A DNA stretch of 64,000 bases, taken from the NCBI GenBank assembly GCA_021775735.1, contig JAJFHG010000047.1, forward strand, positions 54,257 through 118,256. The letters run 5' to 3'. The notes below the pieces were generated by a model, which saw only the letters and a program-made list of their open reading frames with translations, was not told the DNA's origin and did not search any database. Positions 56,005-64,000 of the stretch are shown piece after piece (positions within the stretch are counted from its first letter, which is position 1; the number at the start of each line of letters is the position of its first letter). The position numbers and the translations under genes were made by a program. This stretch comes from Hyphomicrobiaceae bacterium (lineage in GTDB: Bacteria > Pseudomonadota > Alphaproteobacteria > Rhizobiales > Hyphomicrobiaceae).

Positions 56005-56685
56005 ATGTCTATGCGTATCTTGCCAGCCGTTCTGCCCCTCCTCGCTCTGGTTCTGACCAGTTGCTCCTCCAGCCCCTCTTTCAAGTCGACCTATTTTAAG
56101 GCCAAGAAAGAGCCATGGCGGGCAGATGAAGAGCAGGCGTGCCTTTCCAGCCGTTCGGTTGTGCAAACCCGTTTCATTCGCTCACGGTCAGCGCTTGGTG
56201 GGCCAAGCGTGTGCGGAGCCGCGCGACCCTTTGAAATGCATGCAGCTGGTGAAGGTCGCGTTTTGATGAAGCCAGCAGCCCTTCTGCGCTGTCCCATGGT
56301 GCCGCAAGTGGAGCGCTGGGTCCGCAACACTGTAGAGCCGGCAGCCCGTTATTACTTCGGTTCACCCGTCGTTGAGATGCGCGTTGCCGCGTCTTACGCC
56401 TGTCGTCCCATCAATCACCGACGCGGTGCCAAGCTATCCGAACATGGCTACGCTAACGCGCTTGATGTCTCGCGATTTAAGCTCGCCAATGGGCGTACCA
56501 TCACAGTGAAAGCGGGATGGCATGGTGATTCCGCAGAGCGCAGTTTCTTGCGCGACCTGCACAAGGGCGCCTGTAATACATTTACGACGGTGCTTGGTCC
56601 CAACTACGACCGTAACCACCATGATCATTTTCATATGGATTTGGCGCGACGGGGTCGTAATGGTCGCGGTAACTTTTGTAAGTAA
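56005..56685 (+). CDS. Extensin-like (DD-peptidase fold) lipoprotein
   Basis: A 226-residue lipoprotein. The lipobox VLTSC (Cys20) follows a hydrophobic signal. The C-terminal extensin-like domain has AASYACRPINHRRG, SEHGYANALDVSRF and NHHDHFHMDLA, with His/Asp residues in the layout of the LAS (DD-carboxypeptidase-like) metallopeptidases. The six or so cysteines in the mature part probably form disulfides. It is convergent with uvrC. Likely role: peptidoglycan hydrolysis or binding. Confidence 0.85.
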   Translation: MSMRILPAVLPLLALVLTSCSSSPSFKSTYFKAKKEPWRADEEQACLSSRSVVQTRFIRSRSALGGPSVCGAARPFEMHAAGEGRVLMKPAALLRCPMVPQVERWVRNTVEPAARYYFGSPVVEMRVAASYACRPINHRRGAKLSEHGYANALDVSRFKLANGRTITVKAGWHGDSAERSFLRDLHKGACNTFTTVLGPNYDRNHHDHFHMDLARRGRNGRGNFCK

Positions 56686-56724
56686 GTGTAACAATGTCGG
56701 GCGAACGCGCCGCGCTTAGGTTTG

Positions 56725-58776
56725 TTACGACTTGTGACCTTTTTCATGAAAAAAATCGTGAATTTTTCGCGCCATGTCAGCTGAGATGCCGGGCACAGTG
56801 CGTAGGTCGCTGATGCCGGCGCGGGATACGGCTTTGGCGGAACCGAAGTGTTTCATCAATGCCCGTTTGCGGGTTGGTCCAATCCCATCAATATCATCCA
56901 GTGGATTGGCAGAGATAGATTTTGACCTCTTTGCGCGATGACTGCCAATAGCAAAGCGATGGGCTTCATCACGCAGACGTTGCACAAAATAGAGTACAGG
57001 ATCACGACTTGGCAGCATAAAGGCAGTCGATTGACGGGGGCGGTGAAAATGTTCACGGCCTGCATCCCGGTCCGGTCCTTTGGCAACGCCAACCAGTGGG
57101 ATGTCAGTCAATCCAAGATCTGCCAACACGTCATGGGCAACAGAAATATGCCCGGCACCACCATCAATCAGAACCAGATCTGGTCGATCCGGAAAGTGAT
57201 CGTTGATCTCATCTTCATTCGTGCTCGGTTCTGCACTGTCTGTTGGTACCTCTGGTGGTGCGGTTTCTAATGTCTTGGGTGTAGGCTGCGCATTCTCGTC
57301 AGGCGGTGGTTCAGTGGTGGTTTCCGCTTCTGCAAGGCGCTTGAAGCGTCGCGTCAGCACTTCGCGCATCATCGCGTAGTCATCGCCAGCCGTCAGGTTT
57401 TCAGATTTGATGTTGAATTTACGATAAGCATTTTTCACAAACCCATCTGGACCAGAAACAATCATGCCGCCAACTGCATTGCTGCCGGAGATATGGCTAT
57501 TGTCATACACCTCGATGCGACGTGGGGGTCCATCGAGGCCAAACCGATCGGCTAGTTCGGACAACAGACGTGTTTGTGATGCCGTCTCTGCCATTTTTCG
57601 CCCCAATGCCTCGCGTGCATTGCTAAGGGCATGATCAACGAGGCCAGACTTGGTGCCGCGTTCTGGAACATGAATTTTCACGCGCCGCTCTGTGCGTGTC
57701 GAAAGCGCGTCAGCCAGAACATGTTGATTAGCAATTGTGTGCGAAAGCAGGATGAGCTTTGGCACGGGCTTGTCGTCATAGAATTGCGCAACAAAACTAT
57801 CCAGCACATCTTCAACGCCGAGTGATTTGTCAGCGCGTGGGTAGTAGGCGCGGTTGCCCCAGTTCTGTCCACTTCTGAAAAAGAAAACTTGAATGCAGGT
57901 TTGTCCACCATCTTGGTAAGCGGCAAACACGTCAGCTTCTTCAATCCCATCTGGGTTAATAGATTGGTCAGCCGTCACGTGTGCGAGTGCCCATAAGCGA
58001 TTACGATATTTGGCCGCTTTCTCATACTCTAGGTTATCAGACGCCTCCTGCATCATGAGTTGATACATGTTGCGTACATTCTGGCTTTCTCCTTTGAGAA
58101 AGCGCACGGCTTCATCAATTAAGCCTTGATAGTCATCGGTGGAAATTTCACCCGTGCATGGGCCGGCACACCGTTTTATTTGATAGAGCAGGCAGGGCCG
58201 TGTTCGGCTGTCATAGACGCTGTCTGAGCACGAACGCAGTAGAAAGGCGCGTTGCAACATGTTGATCGTCCGATTGACGGCACCAGCCGAAGCAAATGGG
58301 CCAAAGTAGTGACCTTTGCGATTGCGCGCGCCGCGGTGTTTGAGAATTTGCGGTGCTTTATGGTCAGTCGCGATCAGAATGTAGGGAAATGATTTGTCAT
58401 CGCGCATCAACACGTTGAAGCGCGGTTTAAATCGTTTGATCAGATTAGCTTCAAGGAGAAGTGCCTCAGCTTCGGTGCCAACAACCACAAACTCCATCGC
58501 ACGCGTGCCAGCAATCATGCGCGCAATGCGGTTGGTGTGGCCGCTAAGGCGGGCATAGTTTGAAACACGGGCTTTCAGGCTGCGTGCTTTGCCAACGTAA
58601 ATTACATCACCAGCCTCATCCAGCATACGATAGACGCCTGGTCGGGCGGGCAGTGTTTTCAGATAGCCTGAAATAACCTCAGGGCCGGAGCGCGCGGGCT
58701 GTTCGGTGCTGTGCACGGAAGAGCTGTCGTCTGCGCTTGTGTGTTGGTCATTTTGGACTGGAGGTTTGGGCGTCAT
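56725..58776 (-). CDS. uvrC: Excinuclease ABC subunit C
   Basis: UvrC cuts both sides of a lesion in nucleotide excision repair. From ATG 58776 the product has 683 residues. GIY-YIG domain at 47-64 ([17 protein letters not shown]), a UVR motif in the middle, an RNase-H-type domain ([15 protein letters not shown] segment and [15 protein letters not shown]), and two HhH motifs at the end. An insert of about 50 residues rich in Pro, Glu and Thr lies within the endonuclease domain, common in alphaproteobacteria. The frame is open upstream, but the family begins near residue 30. Confidence 0.96.
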   Translation of the reverse strand: MTPKPPVQNDQHTSADDSSSVHSTEQPARSGPEVISGYLKTLPARPGVYRMLDEAGDVIYVGKARSLKARVSNYARLSGHTNRIARMIAGTRAMEFVVVGTEAEALLLEANLIKRFKPRFNVLMRDDKSFPYILIATDHKAPQILKHRGARNRKGHYFGPFASAGAVNRTINMLQRAFLLRSCSDSVYDSRTRPCLLYQIKRCAGPCTGEISTDDYQGLIDEAVRFLKGESQNVRNMYQLMMQEASDNLEYEKAAKYRNRLWALAHVTADQSINPDGIEEADVFAAYQDGGQTCIQVFFFRSGQNWGNRAYYPRADKSLGVEDVLDSFVAQFYDDKPVPKLILLSHTIANQHVLADALSTRTERRVKIHVPERGTKSGLVDHALSNAREALGRKMAETASQTRLLSELADRFGLDGPPRRIEVYDNSHISGSNAVGGMIVSGPDGFVKNAYRKFNIKSENLTAGDDYAMMREVLTRRFKRLAEAETTTEPPPDENAQPTPKTLETAPPEVPTDSAEPSTNEDEINDHFPDRPDLVLIDGGAGHISVAHDVLADLGLTDIPLVGVAKGPDRDAGREHFHRPRQSTAFMLPSRDPVLYFVQRLRDEAHRFAIGSHRAKRSKSISANPLDDIDGIGPTRKRALMKHFGSAKAVSRAGISDLRTVPGISADMARKIHDFFHEKGHKS

Positions 58777-59057
58777 GAGGCTGAAGATTGGCTGAGGGGG
58801 GCATGTCGTCAAGGTATATGCTGCAGGGGTCAACGCGTTTTGATGTGCTCAAGCTGTGTTCAAATGGCATCATTTGCTTAAAACCTACCGCAAGCTGGAT
58901 TGTTTCATCGTGAGAAAGAGACGGCAAGGCTTGCATGCATGGCGCTGGCACGGCACTTTAGAGTTGGAATCAGCGATCGTGGAAGATAGCCCCTTTTCGG
59001 GCCTCGTTGTGCTTTGAGCCCCGATGTCGCCTTTTTGAACCGACAGGACGAGATTCA

Positions 59058-59633
59058 ATGACAAACAAACCCGTGCGTTCAATTATGCATCTTACCATTG
59101 CCTTCGCGGTTTTGGTGATGATGCAGCTACCAACACCTGCGAGTGCTCAAGACTTCTTCTCATTTCTTTGGGGTGGCGGTTCGCGCGAGGCTGTGTCGTT
59201 TAGCCCGAAATATCGCGCAAAGCAGGTCATCGTTAGTTTTGGTGATCGCAAACTTTATCTCGTTTATGCGCGCGGTAAGGCAATGAGCTATCCGATCGCT
59301 GTGCCGCGCAAGCAAAGCCGTTGGGCTGGCGTGACCCGTGTTTCACGTAAGGCTGTCAATCCCGGTTGGACGCCAACGCCGTCAATGCGTCGTGAAAATC
59401 CAAAACTTCCTGCCCATGTTCCAGGCGGACATCCGTTGAATCCACTTGGTGTTAGAGCCCTTTACCTGGGCTCAAGCATGTATCGTATCCATGGTACTGA
59501 TGCGCCATGGACCATTGGTACGGCGGTCTCCAAAGGATGCATTCGGATGTACAACGAAGATGTTCTGCATCTTTATCCGCGTGTGCCTACAGGCACAAAA
59601 GTGACCGTCACCTGGAAGAGGTTTAAGACCTAA
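59058..59633 (+). CDS. L,D-transpeptidase (YkuD)
   Basis: A 191-residue exported enzyme. The signal peptide ends at ASA (residue 30). The YkuD domain carries the signature with His145 (IHGT) and catalytic Cys161 (SKGCIRM). It makes 3-3 cross-links in peptidoglycan or anchors proteins to it. AGGA lies about 11 nt upstream of ATG 59058. The CapA-like gene starts 3 nt after its stop, so the two form an operon. Confidence 0.93.
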   Translation: MTNKPVRSIMHLTIAFAVLVMMQLPTPASAQDFFSFLWGGGSREAVSFSPKYRAKQVIVSFGDRKLYLVYARGKAMSYPIAVPRKQSRWAGVTRVSRKAVNPGWTPTPSMRRENPKLPAHVPGGHPLNPLGVRALYLGSSMYRIHGTDAPWTIGTAVSKGCIRMYNEDVLHLYPRVPTGTKVTVTWKRFKT

Positions 59634-59636
59634 TCG

Positions 59637-61169
59637 GTGGTGTCGCACAGCGATACAGAGATTGAGTTGGTGAGGCCGTGGGCTGTGATGAATGTCATGT
59701 CCACGGTTCTTGTGCTGCTGTGTCTTGCAGTGCTGATGGTCGCTGGCGTGGCAACGAGTTCTACGTCACGCGCTGATAATCAGATTGCGAGCCAAGCGCG
59801 CTCCTCCAAATCATTTACGTGGCCGGTCGTCCAGCCATCGCTACAGCCAGAGTGGCCGGTGATCTATCCCGATGACAGCATTTCTATTTTACTTGCAGGC
59901 GATACGGGTTTTGGTGGCCATGGCCAGCCTGTCCGTGAGGGCTTTGGGATGCGCCAGGGCGGCAAAATTCCCTACGCAGACATGACAAAAGGCATCGCTG
60001 GATTGCTGACGGGCGATGCAGCATTTGCAAATTTGGAAACGGTGGTTAGTGATCACAACCGTTTGCGTCCGGCGGGCAAACGATTTGTATTTCGCACGCA
60101 TCCAAGCGGTGTGCGTCATCTCCATGACATTGGGTTCAATCTTTTTTCGACATCAAACAACCATGTTGGCGATTATCGCACGGCGGGAATTCGAGAAACG
60201 CTGAACCACATGGATGCGCTACAGCGTGAAGGCCGGGCATTTGTTGCAGCCGGTCTAGGGCGTGATCGGGACGACGCTGCAACGCCCAAAAAGCTGAGCA
60301 TCAAAAATACGTCTCTCTATTTGTCCGCAATTGGGATTGGCGGCGGGAATGCCAATAGGCGTGGCCGTCCACCGCACCCCGGACATCTGCGCTATCGGTC
60401 GGCGTCAGATTTTGCAGATGCTGTCGCCAAGTTGAGTGCGGTGAAAGATGGCTACCGTATGCTGTCAGTACACTATGGAGAAGAGGGCCAAGTTTACCCG
60501 AGTGACCGCGATGTTGTTCAGTTGCGAGATAAGGCGGTGCGTGAGGCTGGTATTGATCTGATCATTGGCCACCACGCCCATGTGCCACGTGGCATTGCAC
60601 GCGTCGGCGATAAATTGATCTTTTATGGTCTCGGCAACTTTATGCATCCAGGTATGCAGGATATGGGGCGTTTTGGCCGCTGTCGCGACTTTGGGTTGGT
60701 CGCACGCGTGCATCTTGGACGTACCGGGCCGTCCCGCTACAAGGCTATGGCGGTTGAGGTTATTCCGGTGACAGGCATGCACAGTAGCCCACGCCTGATG
60801 TTAACCAGCCAGGCTAAAATCCGGGTTGGTGTTTTAAACGGATTTGCTTCAGGTCTTGATTCAGCCCAACACAATTCAACCGGTGTGCGTTTTAAGCTTC
60901 ATCCAAAGGGGCATGGCGTTGCCTGCTTTGCAGGTAGCGAACACATGAGCGGGGCTATCGGTGATTTGTGTGGGCCTGCCGCGTCGGGCTCTGTTGATAC
61001 ACATGGACATCAACTCGCTCCTGTGGAGCCCGCACTTTCATGTGGCGGGCGCGGATTTCGCGGCGCTCGTTATCGCGGCAAAACAACGGCCAAGCCGCGC
61101 AAATTCACAAAGCGGCAACGGCGAACGCGGCGCAAGAATACGGACTACTACAATCCATTTGGCTACTAA
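59637..61169 (+). CDS. CapA-family protein (metallophosphatase-like)
   Basis: Up to 510 residues. A transmembrane or signal segment is followed by the CapA/PgsA-like metallophosphoesterase domain: LLAGDTGFGG, ANLETVVSD, STSNNHVGD, VHYGEE and IIGHHAHVPRG. This is the family of poly-gamma-glutamate capsule protein CapA, but no capB/capC or ligase genes are nearby, so capsule synthesis is not implied. The C-terminal 60 residues are basic and Arg/Lys rich. GTG 59637 is 3 nt after the L,D-transpeptidase stop; ATG 59688 may be the true signal-peptide start. Confidence 0.82.
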   Translation: MVSHSDTEIELVRPWAVMNVMSTVLVLLCLAVLMVAGVATSSTSRADNQIASQARSSKSFTWPVVQPSLQPEWPVIYPDDSISILLAGDTGFGGHGQPVREGFGMRQGGKIPYADMTKGIAGLLTGDAAFANLETVVSDHNRLRPAGKRFVFRTHPSGVRHLHDIGFNLFSTSNNHVGDYRTAGIRETLNHMDALQREGRAFVAAGLGRDRDDAATPKKLSIKNTSLYLSAIGIGGGNANRRGRPPHPGHLRYRSASDFADAVAKLSAVKDGYRMLSVHYGEEGQVYPSDRDVVQLRDKAVREAGIDLIIGHHAHVPRGIARVGDKLIFYGLGNFMHPGMQDMGRFGRCRDFGLVARVHLGRTGPSRYKAMAVEVIPVTGMHSSPRLMLTSQAKIRVGVLNGFASGLDSAQHNSTGVRFKLHPKGHGVACFAGSEHMSGAIGDLCGPAASGSVDTHGHQLAPVEPALSCGGRGFRGARYRGKTTAKPRKFTKRQRRTRRKNTDYYNPFGY

Positions 61170-61258
61170 TACTAATTTCGGCTGAATAAAGCGTGCCTGA
61201 TACCGATTTTTGGGGTGCTATAAAACCCATCTTACTAGAAATTAACCACATACGTGCA

Positions 61259-61271
61259 CCTAAAATTTAGG
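61259..61271. promoter_or_regulatory. Small inverted repeat upstream of REC-ATPase gene
   Basis: CCTAAA-A-TTTAGG, 53 nt before the start codon; a GAGTC (GANTC) site lies at 61304-61308. Possible operator, short. Confidence 0.3.
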
Positions 61272-61323
61272 GATATCGCCGATACTTTTCTTGATTTGTT
61301 AACGAGTCTGGAAATGTATCCAA

Positions 61324-62493
61324 ATGTCAAACGCAGTAGAGAACACCTCTTCAAACAAACTCCGTGTCTTGGTTGCAGATGACGACCCGATTGCGCGCGA
61401 GTTGATACTGGCGCGCCTTTCTAGTTTGCCCTGTGAAGTTGAAGAGGCTGAAGACGGTATAGTCGCTTGGCATGCGATTATGTCGAATTCGTTTGATATT
61501 GCGATTGTCGATCTCAGTATGCCAAACCTTGACGGCTTTGAGTTGCTGCGCTGTGTGCGGAATCATCCACGCACTAAACATATGCCGGTTATCGTTGTAA
61601 CTTCTCAAAATGATAAAGAAAGTATCGAGGGGGCATTGTCAGCCGGTGCGACTTCGTTCCTAACAAAGCCAATTAATTGGAGCACCTTTTCAGCTCACCT
61701 CGGCTATCTTTTGAAGCTTAGCCATTCGGCAAACGAGGCGCGTAAAAAAGTTCGCCACTCTGAAGCAACCGGTCGTGCCAAGGATGCCGTATTGGGTAAT
61801 GTGCTTTCGGAAACTGCAGAACAAGCCCGTAATATCCTCAGCGAGGTGCGTGACTTGATTGAAACCTCCACCGCCGCTGAAACGTCGCGCAGAACCGCAG
61901 ATGCTTTGAAACGTCTCGCCCGAGCCGGTCAAGACTTGCAAAGTGTAGTTGATCAAGCCAATCGGGTGATCAAGGTCATTCCTGAAACCGTAACGGTTGA
62001 AGAAGAGTTGATCGTGGTAAGCTCTATTGTCAAAGCCCTAAATGAGGCGACGGCAACAACGGCCGCGGCGCGTGATGTCGAACTGGTTTTTGTCGCGGCA
62101 ACAGAAGACCCAGCCGTGCGTTGTGACCGAGGTTCGATTGTCGAAGCGATGACCCAATTGGTGATCAATGCGATATCACATTCGCGCGAAGGTCAGTGCG
62201 TCAAGATCAGCTATCAGTTGTTCCCGGATGGTATGTTGGTGTTAGAAGTTTCTGATGACGGCAAAGGCATGAAGCCGGAACAACTTGCCAATGTGTTATC
62301 GCCATTGGCGTTCCCAGAGAAGGCGCCGTCGCAACGCAAAGGCAACCTTGGGCTTGGTCTGCCGATTGCAAAAGCAATTGCAGAGGCCCACGGTGGAACG
62401 CTGGAACTGCGTTCAATGCCAGGCCAGGGAACGACCGCCATTTTGACCATTCCGCCGGAGCGGGTGATTGTGTCACAAGAGCATGCGGCCTAA
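61324..62493 (+). CDS. Response-regulator / histidine-kinase-like ATPase fusion without the phospho-acceptor His
   Basis: A 389-residue cytosolic protein. An N-terminal receiver (about 13-130) has Asp20-Asp21, phospho-acceptor Asp63, Thr93 and Lys115. A helical linker of DHp type follows (about 150-215), then a HATPase_c domain with N-box Asn282, G1 at 311-315 (DDGKG) and G2 at 343-349 (GLGLPIA). In the linker the segment KDAVLGNVLSE aligns with the usual KSEFLANMSHE, but Ser162 stands where the conserved His should be. The only histidines nearby are at 134 and 145, outside the alignment. It probably signals without classical autophosphorylation. Upstream is a CapA-like gene, downstream a convergent glpK. 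Confidence 0.83.
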   Translation: MSNAVENTSSNKLRVLVADDDPIARELILARLSSLPCEVEEAEDGIVAWHAIMSNSFDIAIVDLSMPNLDGFELLRCVRNHPRTKHMPVIVVTSQNDKESIEGALSAGATSFLTKPINWSTFSAHLGYLLKLSHSANEARKKVRHSEATGRAKDAVLGNVLSETAEQARNILSEVRDLIETSTAAETSRRTADALKRLARAGQDLQSVVDQANRVIKVIPETVTVEEELIVVSSIVKALNEATATTAAARDVELVFVAATEDPAVRCDRGSIVEAMTQLVINAISHSREGQCVKISYQLFPDGMLVLEVSDDGKGMKPEQLANVLSPLAFPEKAPSQRKGNLGLGLPIAKAIAEAHGGTLELRSMPGQGTTAILTIPPERVIVSQEHAA

Positions 62494-62527
62494 GCATTCG
62501 CGTTTCCACATGAGCCACGTCAACTTG

Positions 62528-64000
62528 TTACGTGCAGGCATTCTTGTGAGCAACAAGCGTTCGCGAGACGGCATCCTGCCAGCGTTGAATCTTCGATGAT
62601 CGTCGGGCTCTATCCATGGTGCTGGTGAAGCGCCGGTCAAGTGACCACATGTTTGCGAAGTCGTCTGGTGGTGGGAAGTACCCGCTCTCAAGACCCGCGA
62701 GATAGGCAGCACCAAGTGCCGTTGTTTCCTGGCATGTCGGACGCTCGACCGGACAGTCCAGGATGTCAGCTAAGCGCTGCATGGTCCAGTTGGATGCGCT
62801 CATTCCACCATCGACGCGCAGGACCGTATCGCACAGCTTCGGCCAATCTTTCTTCATCGCTTCAAGTAAGTCAGCAGTTTGTAGGCAAACCGCTTCCAAC
62901 GTTGCGTGCACAAATTCGTTGGGCCCTGTATTGCGGTTTAGTCCAAACATCGCTCCACGGCATTCAGCGTCCCAATAAGGCGCGCCAAGGCCAACGAAGG
63001 CTGGAACAAGAACTATATTTTGGTCTTCGTCTGCAGCATCAGCCATACCATCCGCCTGGTCCGCTGCTGGCAAAATTTGCAAACTATCTCGTAGCCACTG
63101 GACACCGGCACCGGCGATGTAGATTGAGCCTTCAAGGGCATATGTCACCTTGCCATCAATACGACTGGCTATGGTTGTCAGCAATCGGCTCCGAGATGTA
63201 ATTGCTTCATCGCCTGTATTCAAAAGTGCAAAACAGCCGGTGCCATATGTCGATTTCAACATGCCTGGCTTGAAACACGCCTGTCCAATACTGGCAGCTT
63301 GTTGATCGCCCGCGACGCCGCGGATGGGAATTGAAGCGCCAAACAGGTCGGGATCAGTTCGGCCAAAGTCTGCGGTGCAGTCTTTGACGTCTGGCAGTAC
63401 ACTTTTTGGGATATTAAACAGGCCAAGCAAGACATCGTCCCATGCGCCGCTGTGTATATTATATAAGGCCGTGCGGCTGGCATTTGTCGCGTCTGTCGCG
63501 TGTATAGTTCCTCGGGTCAGCTTCCACAGCAGAAACGTATCAATAGTGCCAGCGGCGAGTGTGCCGTTTTCAGCTTTGTCGCGGGCCCCTTCAACATTAT
63601 CGAGGATCCACGCCAACTTGGTGGCTGAAAAATAGGGATCAAGCGGCAAACCTGTGCGCTCAAGGACATTGGCTTCGTACCCCTGCGCCTTGAGGTCCGC
63701 GCACGCGCTTGATGTCCGCCTGTCCTGCCAGACAATAGCATTGTAGATGGGTTTGCTGGTCGTCCGGTCCCACACGACAATTGTTTCACGCTGGTTGGTG
63801 ATGCCGATGGCGGCAATATCATCCTGTAACACAGCGCGGCAACAGGCCAGTGTATCGTCCCATATGTCATCCGGGTTTTGTTCCACCCAGCCCTTGTGCG
63901 GGTAATGAAGAGGCAGTTCTTTCTGTTCCATGGCAAGAATATTGCCGTCCTTTGAGAACAGGATAGCGCGGGAACTGGTTGTTCCCTGATCGATGGCAAG
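62528..64000 (-). CDS. glpK: Glycerol kinase (5' end outside window)
   Basis: Phosphorylates glycerol to glycerol 3-phosphate. The frame is open to the window end; the last bases encode [16 protein letters not shown], the N-terminal FGGY signature, so only a few residues are missing. The 490 or so residues contain [37 protein letters not shown] and [10 protein letters not shown]. Start lies beyond 64000. It is convergent with the REC-ATPase gene. Confidence 0.96.
   Translation of the reverse strand, partial: LAIDQGTTSSRAILFSKDGNILAMEQKELPLHYPHKGWVEQNPDDIWDDTLACCRAVLQDDIAAIGITNQRETIVVWDRTTSKPIYNAIVWQDRRTSSACADLKAQGYEANVLERTGLPLDPYFSATKLAWILDNVEGARDKAENGTLAAGTIDTFLLWKLTRGTIHATDATNASRTALYNIHSGAWDDVLLGLFNIPKSVLPDVKDCTADFGRTDPDLFGASIPIRGVAGDQQAASIGQACFKPGMLKSTYGTGCFALLNTGDEAITSRSRLLTTIASRIDGKVTYALEGSIYIAGAGVQWLRDSLQILPAADQADGMADAADEDQNIVLVPAFVGLGAPYWDAECRGAMFGLNRNTGPNEFVHATLEAVCLQTADLLEAMKKDWPKLCDTVLRVDGGMSASNWTMQRLADILDCPVERPTCQETTALGAAYLAGLESGYFPPPDDFANMWSLDRRFTSTMDRARRSSKIQRWQDAVSRTLVAHKNACT

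Overview
The window is a dense, ordinary-looking stretch of chromosome from an alphaproteobacterium, most likely a member of or near the Hyphomicrobiales (Rhizobiales). Reasons: a CcrM-type GANTC methyltransferase, an HdaA-type DnaA inactivator, an RpoH heat-shock sigma factor, a CtrA-like box, an ETF-ubiquinone oxidoreductase, and gene orders typical of that group (ETF-QO / TPR protein / ispE / polyprenyl synthase / DUF2007 / methyltransferase / S49 peptidase / glyQ-glyS; purM-purN divergent from DUF2066 / CDP-alcohol transferase / PerM / hdaA / ppk / ppx). Base composition is moderate by eye and even throughout. I see no insertion sequence, prophage, integrase or CRISPR array.

Layout. 1-5 kb: tail of an unknown gene, prfC, tRNA-Glu, a RluD-type pseudouridine synthase, a small membrane protein and rpoH behind a near-perfect sigma-32 promoter. 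5-12.9 kb, mostly minus strand: cell-division amidase amiC, moaE-moaD-pgsA, a secreted unknown, ccrM, rnhB and a PA0069-type radical SAM protein. 12.9-16.7 kb: a translationally coupled glycosyltransferase pair of the arsenosugar-associated families, moaB, a stand-alone GyrI-like protein and a family-4 uracil-DNA glycosylase. 16.9-29.3 kb: ETF-QO, a periplasmic TPR protein carrying a peptidoglycan-binding domain, ispE, polyprenyl synthase, DUF2007, TrmN6-like methyltransferase, S49 peptidase, dodecin, glyQ, a small membrane protein and glyS.

29.7-37.4 kb: ABC-F protein, GYF-domain membrane protein, ndk, a cytochrome P450 with a TetR-like operator, purN and purM. 37.6-46.4 kb: DUF2066, a second CDP-alcohol phosphatidyltransferase, PerM, hdaA, polyphosphate kinase and exopolyphosphatase, and a CbpA-like J protein. 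46.4-54.5 kb: rnd, aspS followed by a secreted TXNDC12/AGR-like thioredoxin and a bacterial alkaline-ceramidase homologue, tRNA-Leu, trkH, a FAD monooxygenase and a CHCC zinc-finger protein. 54.6-64 kb: alpha/beta hydrolase, extensin-like lipoprotein, uvrC, L,D-transpeptidase, CapA-like protein, a REC-ATPase protein lacking its phospho-acceptor histidine, and glycerol kinase cut by the window end.

Functional threads are the replication and cell-cycle set (ccrM, hdaA, CtrA box, DnaA boxes), envelope building and remodelling (amiC, L,D-transpeptidase, extensin-like protein, two phosphatidyltransferases, ispE/ispB), molybdopterin synthesis (moaB, moaD, moaE) and polyphosphate turnover (ppk, ppx). 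No obviously new multi-gene defence or secretion system is visible. The most interesting items are the thioredoxin/ceramidase pair behind aspS, the TPR protein with an inserted PG-binding domain, the His-less REC-kinase, and several regulatory motifs.
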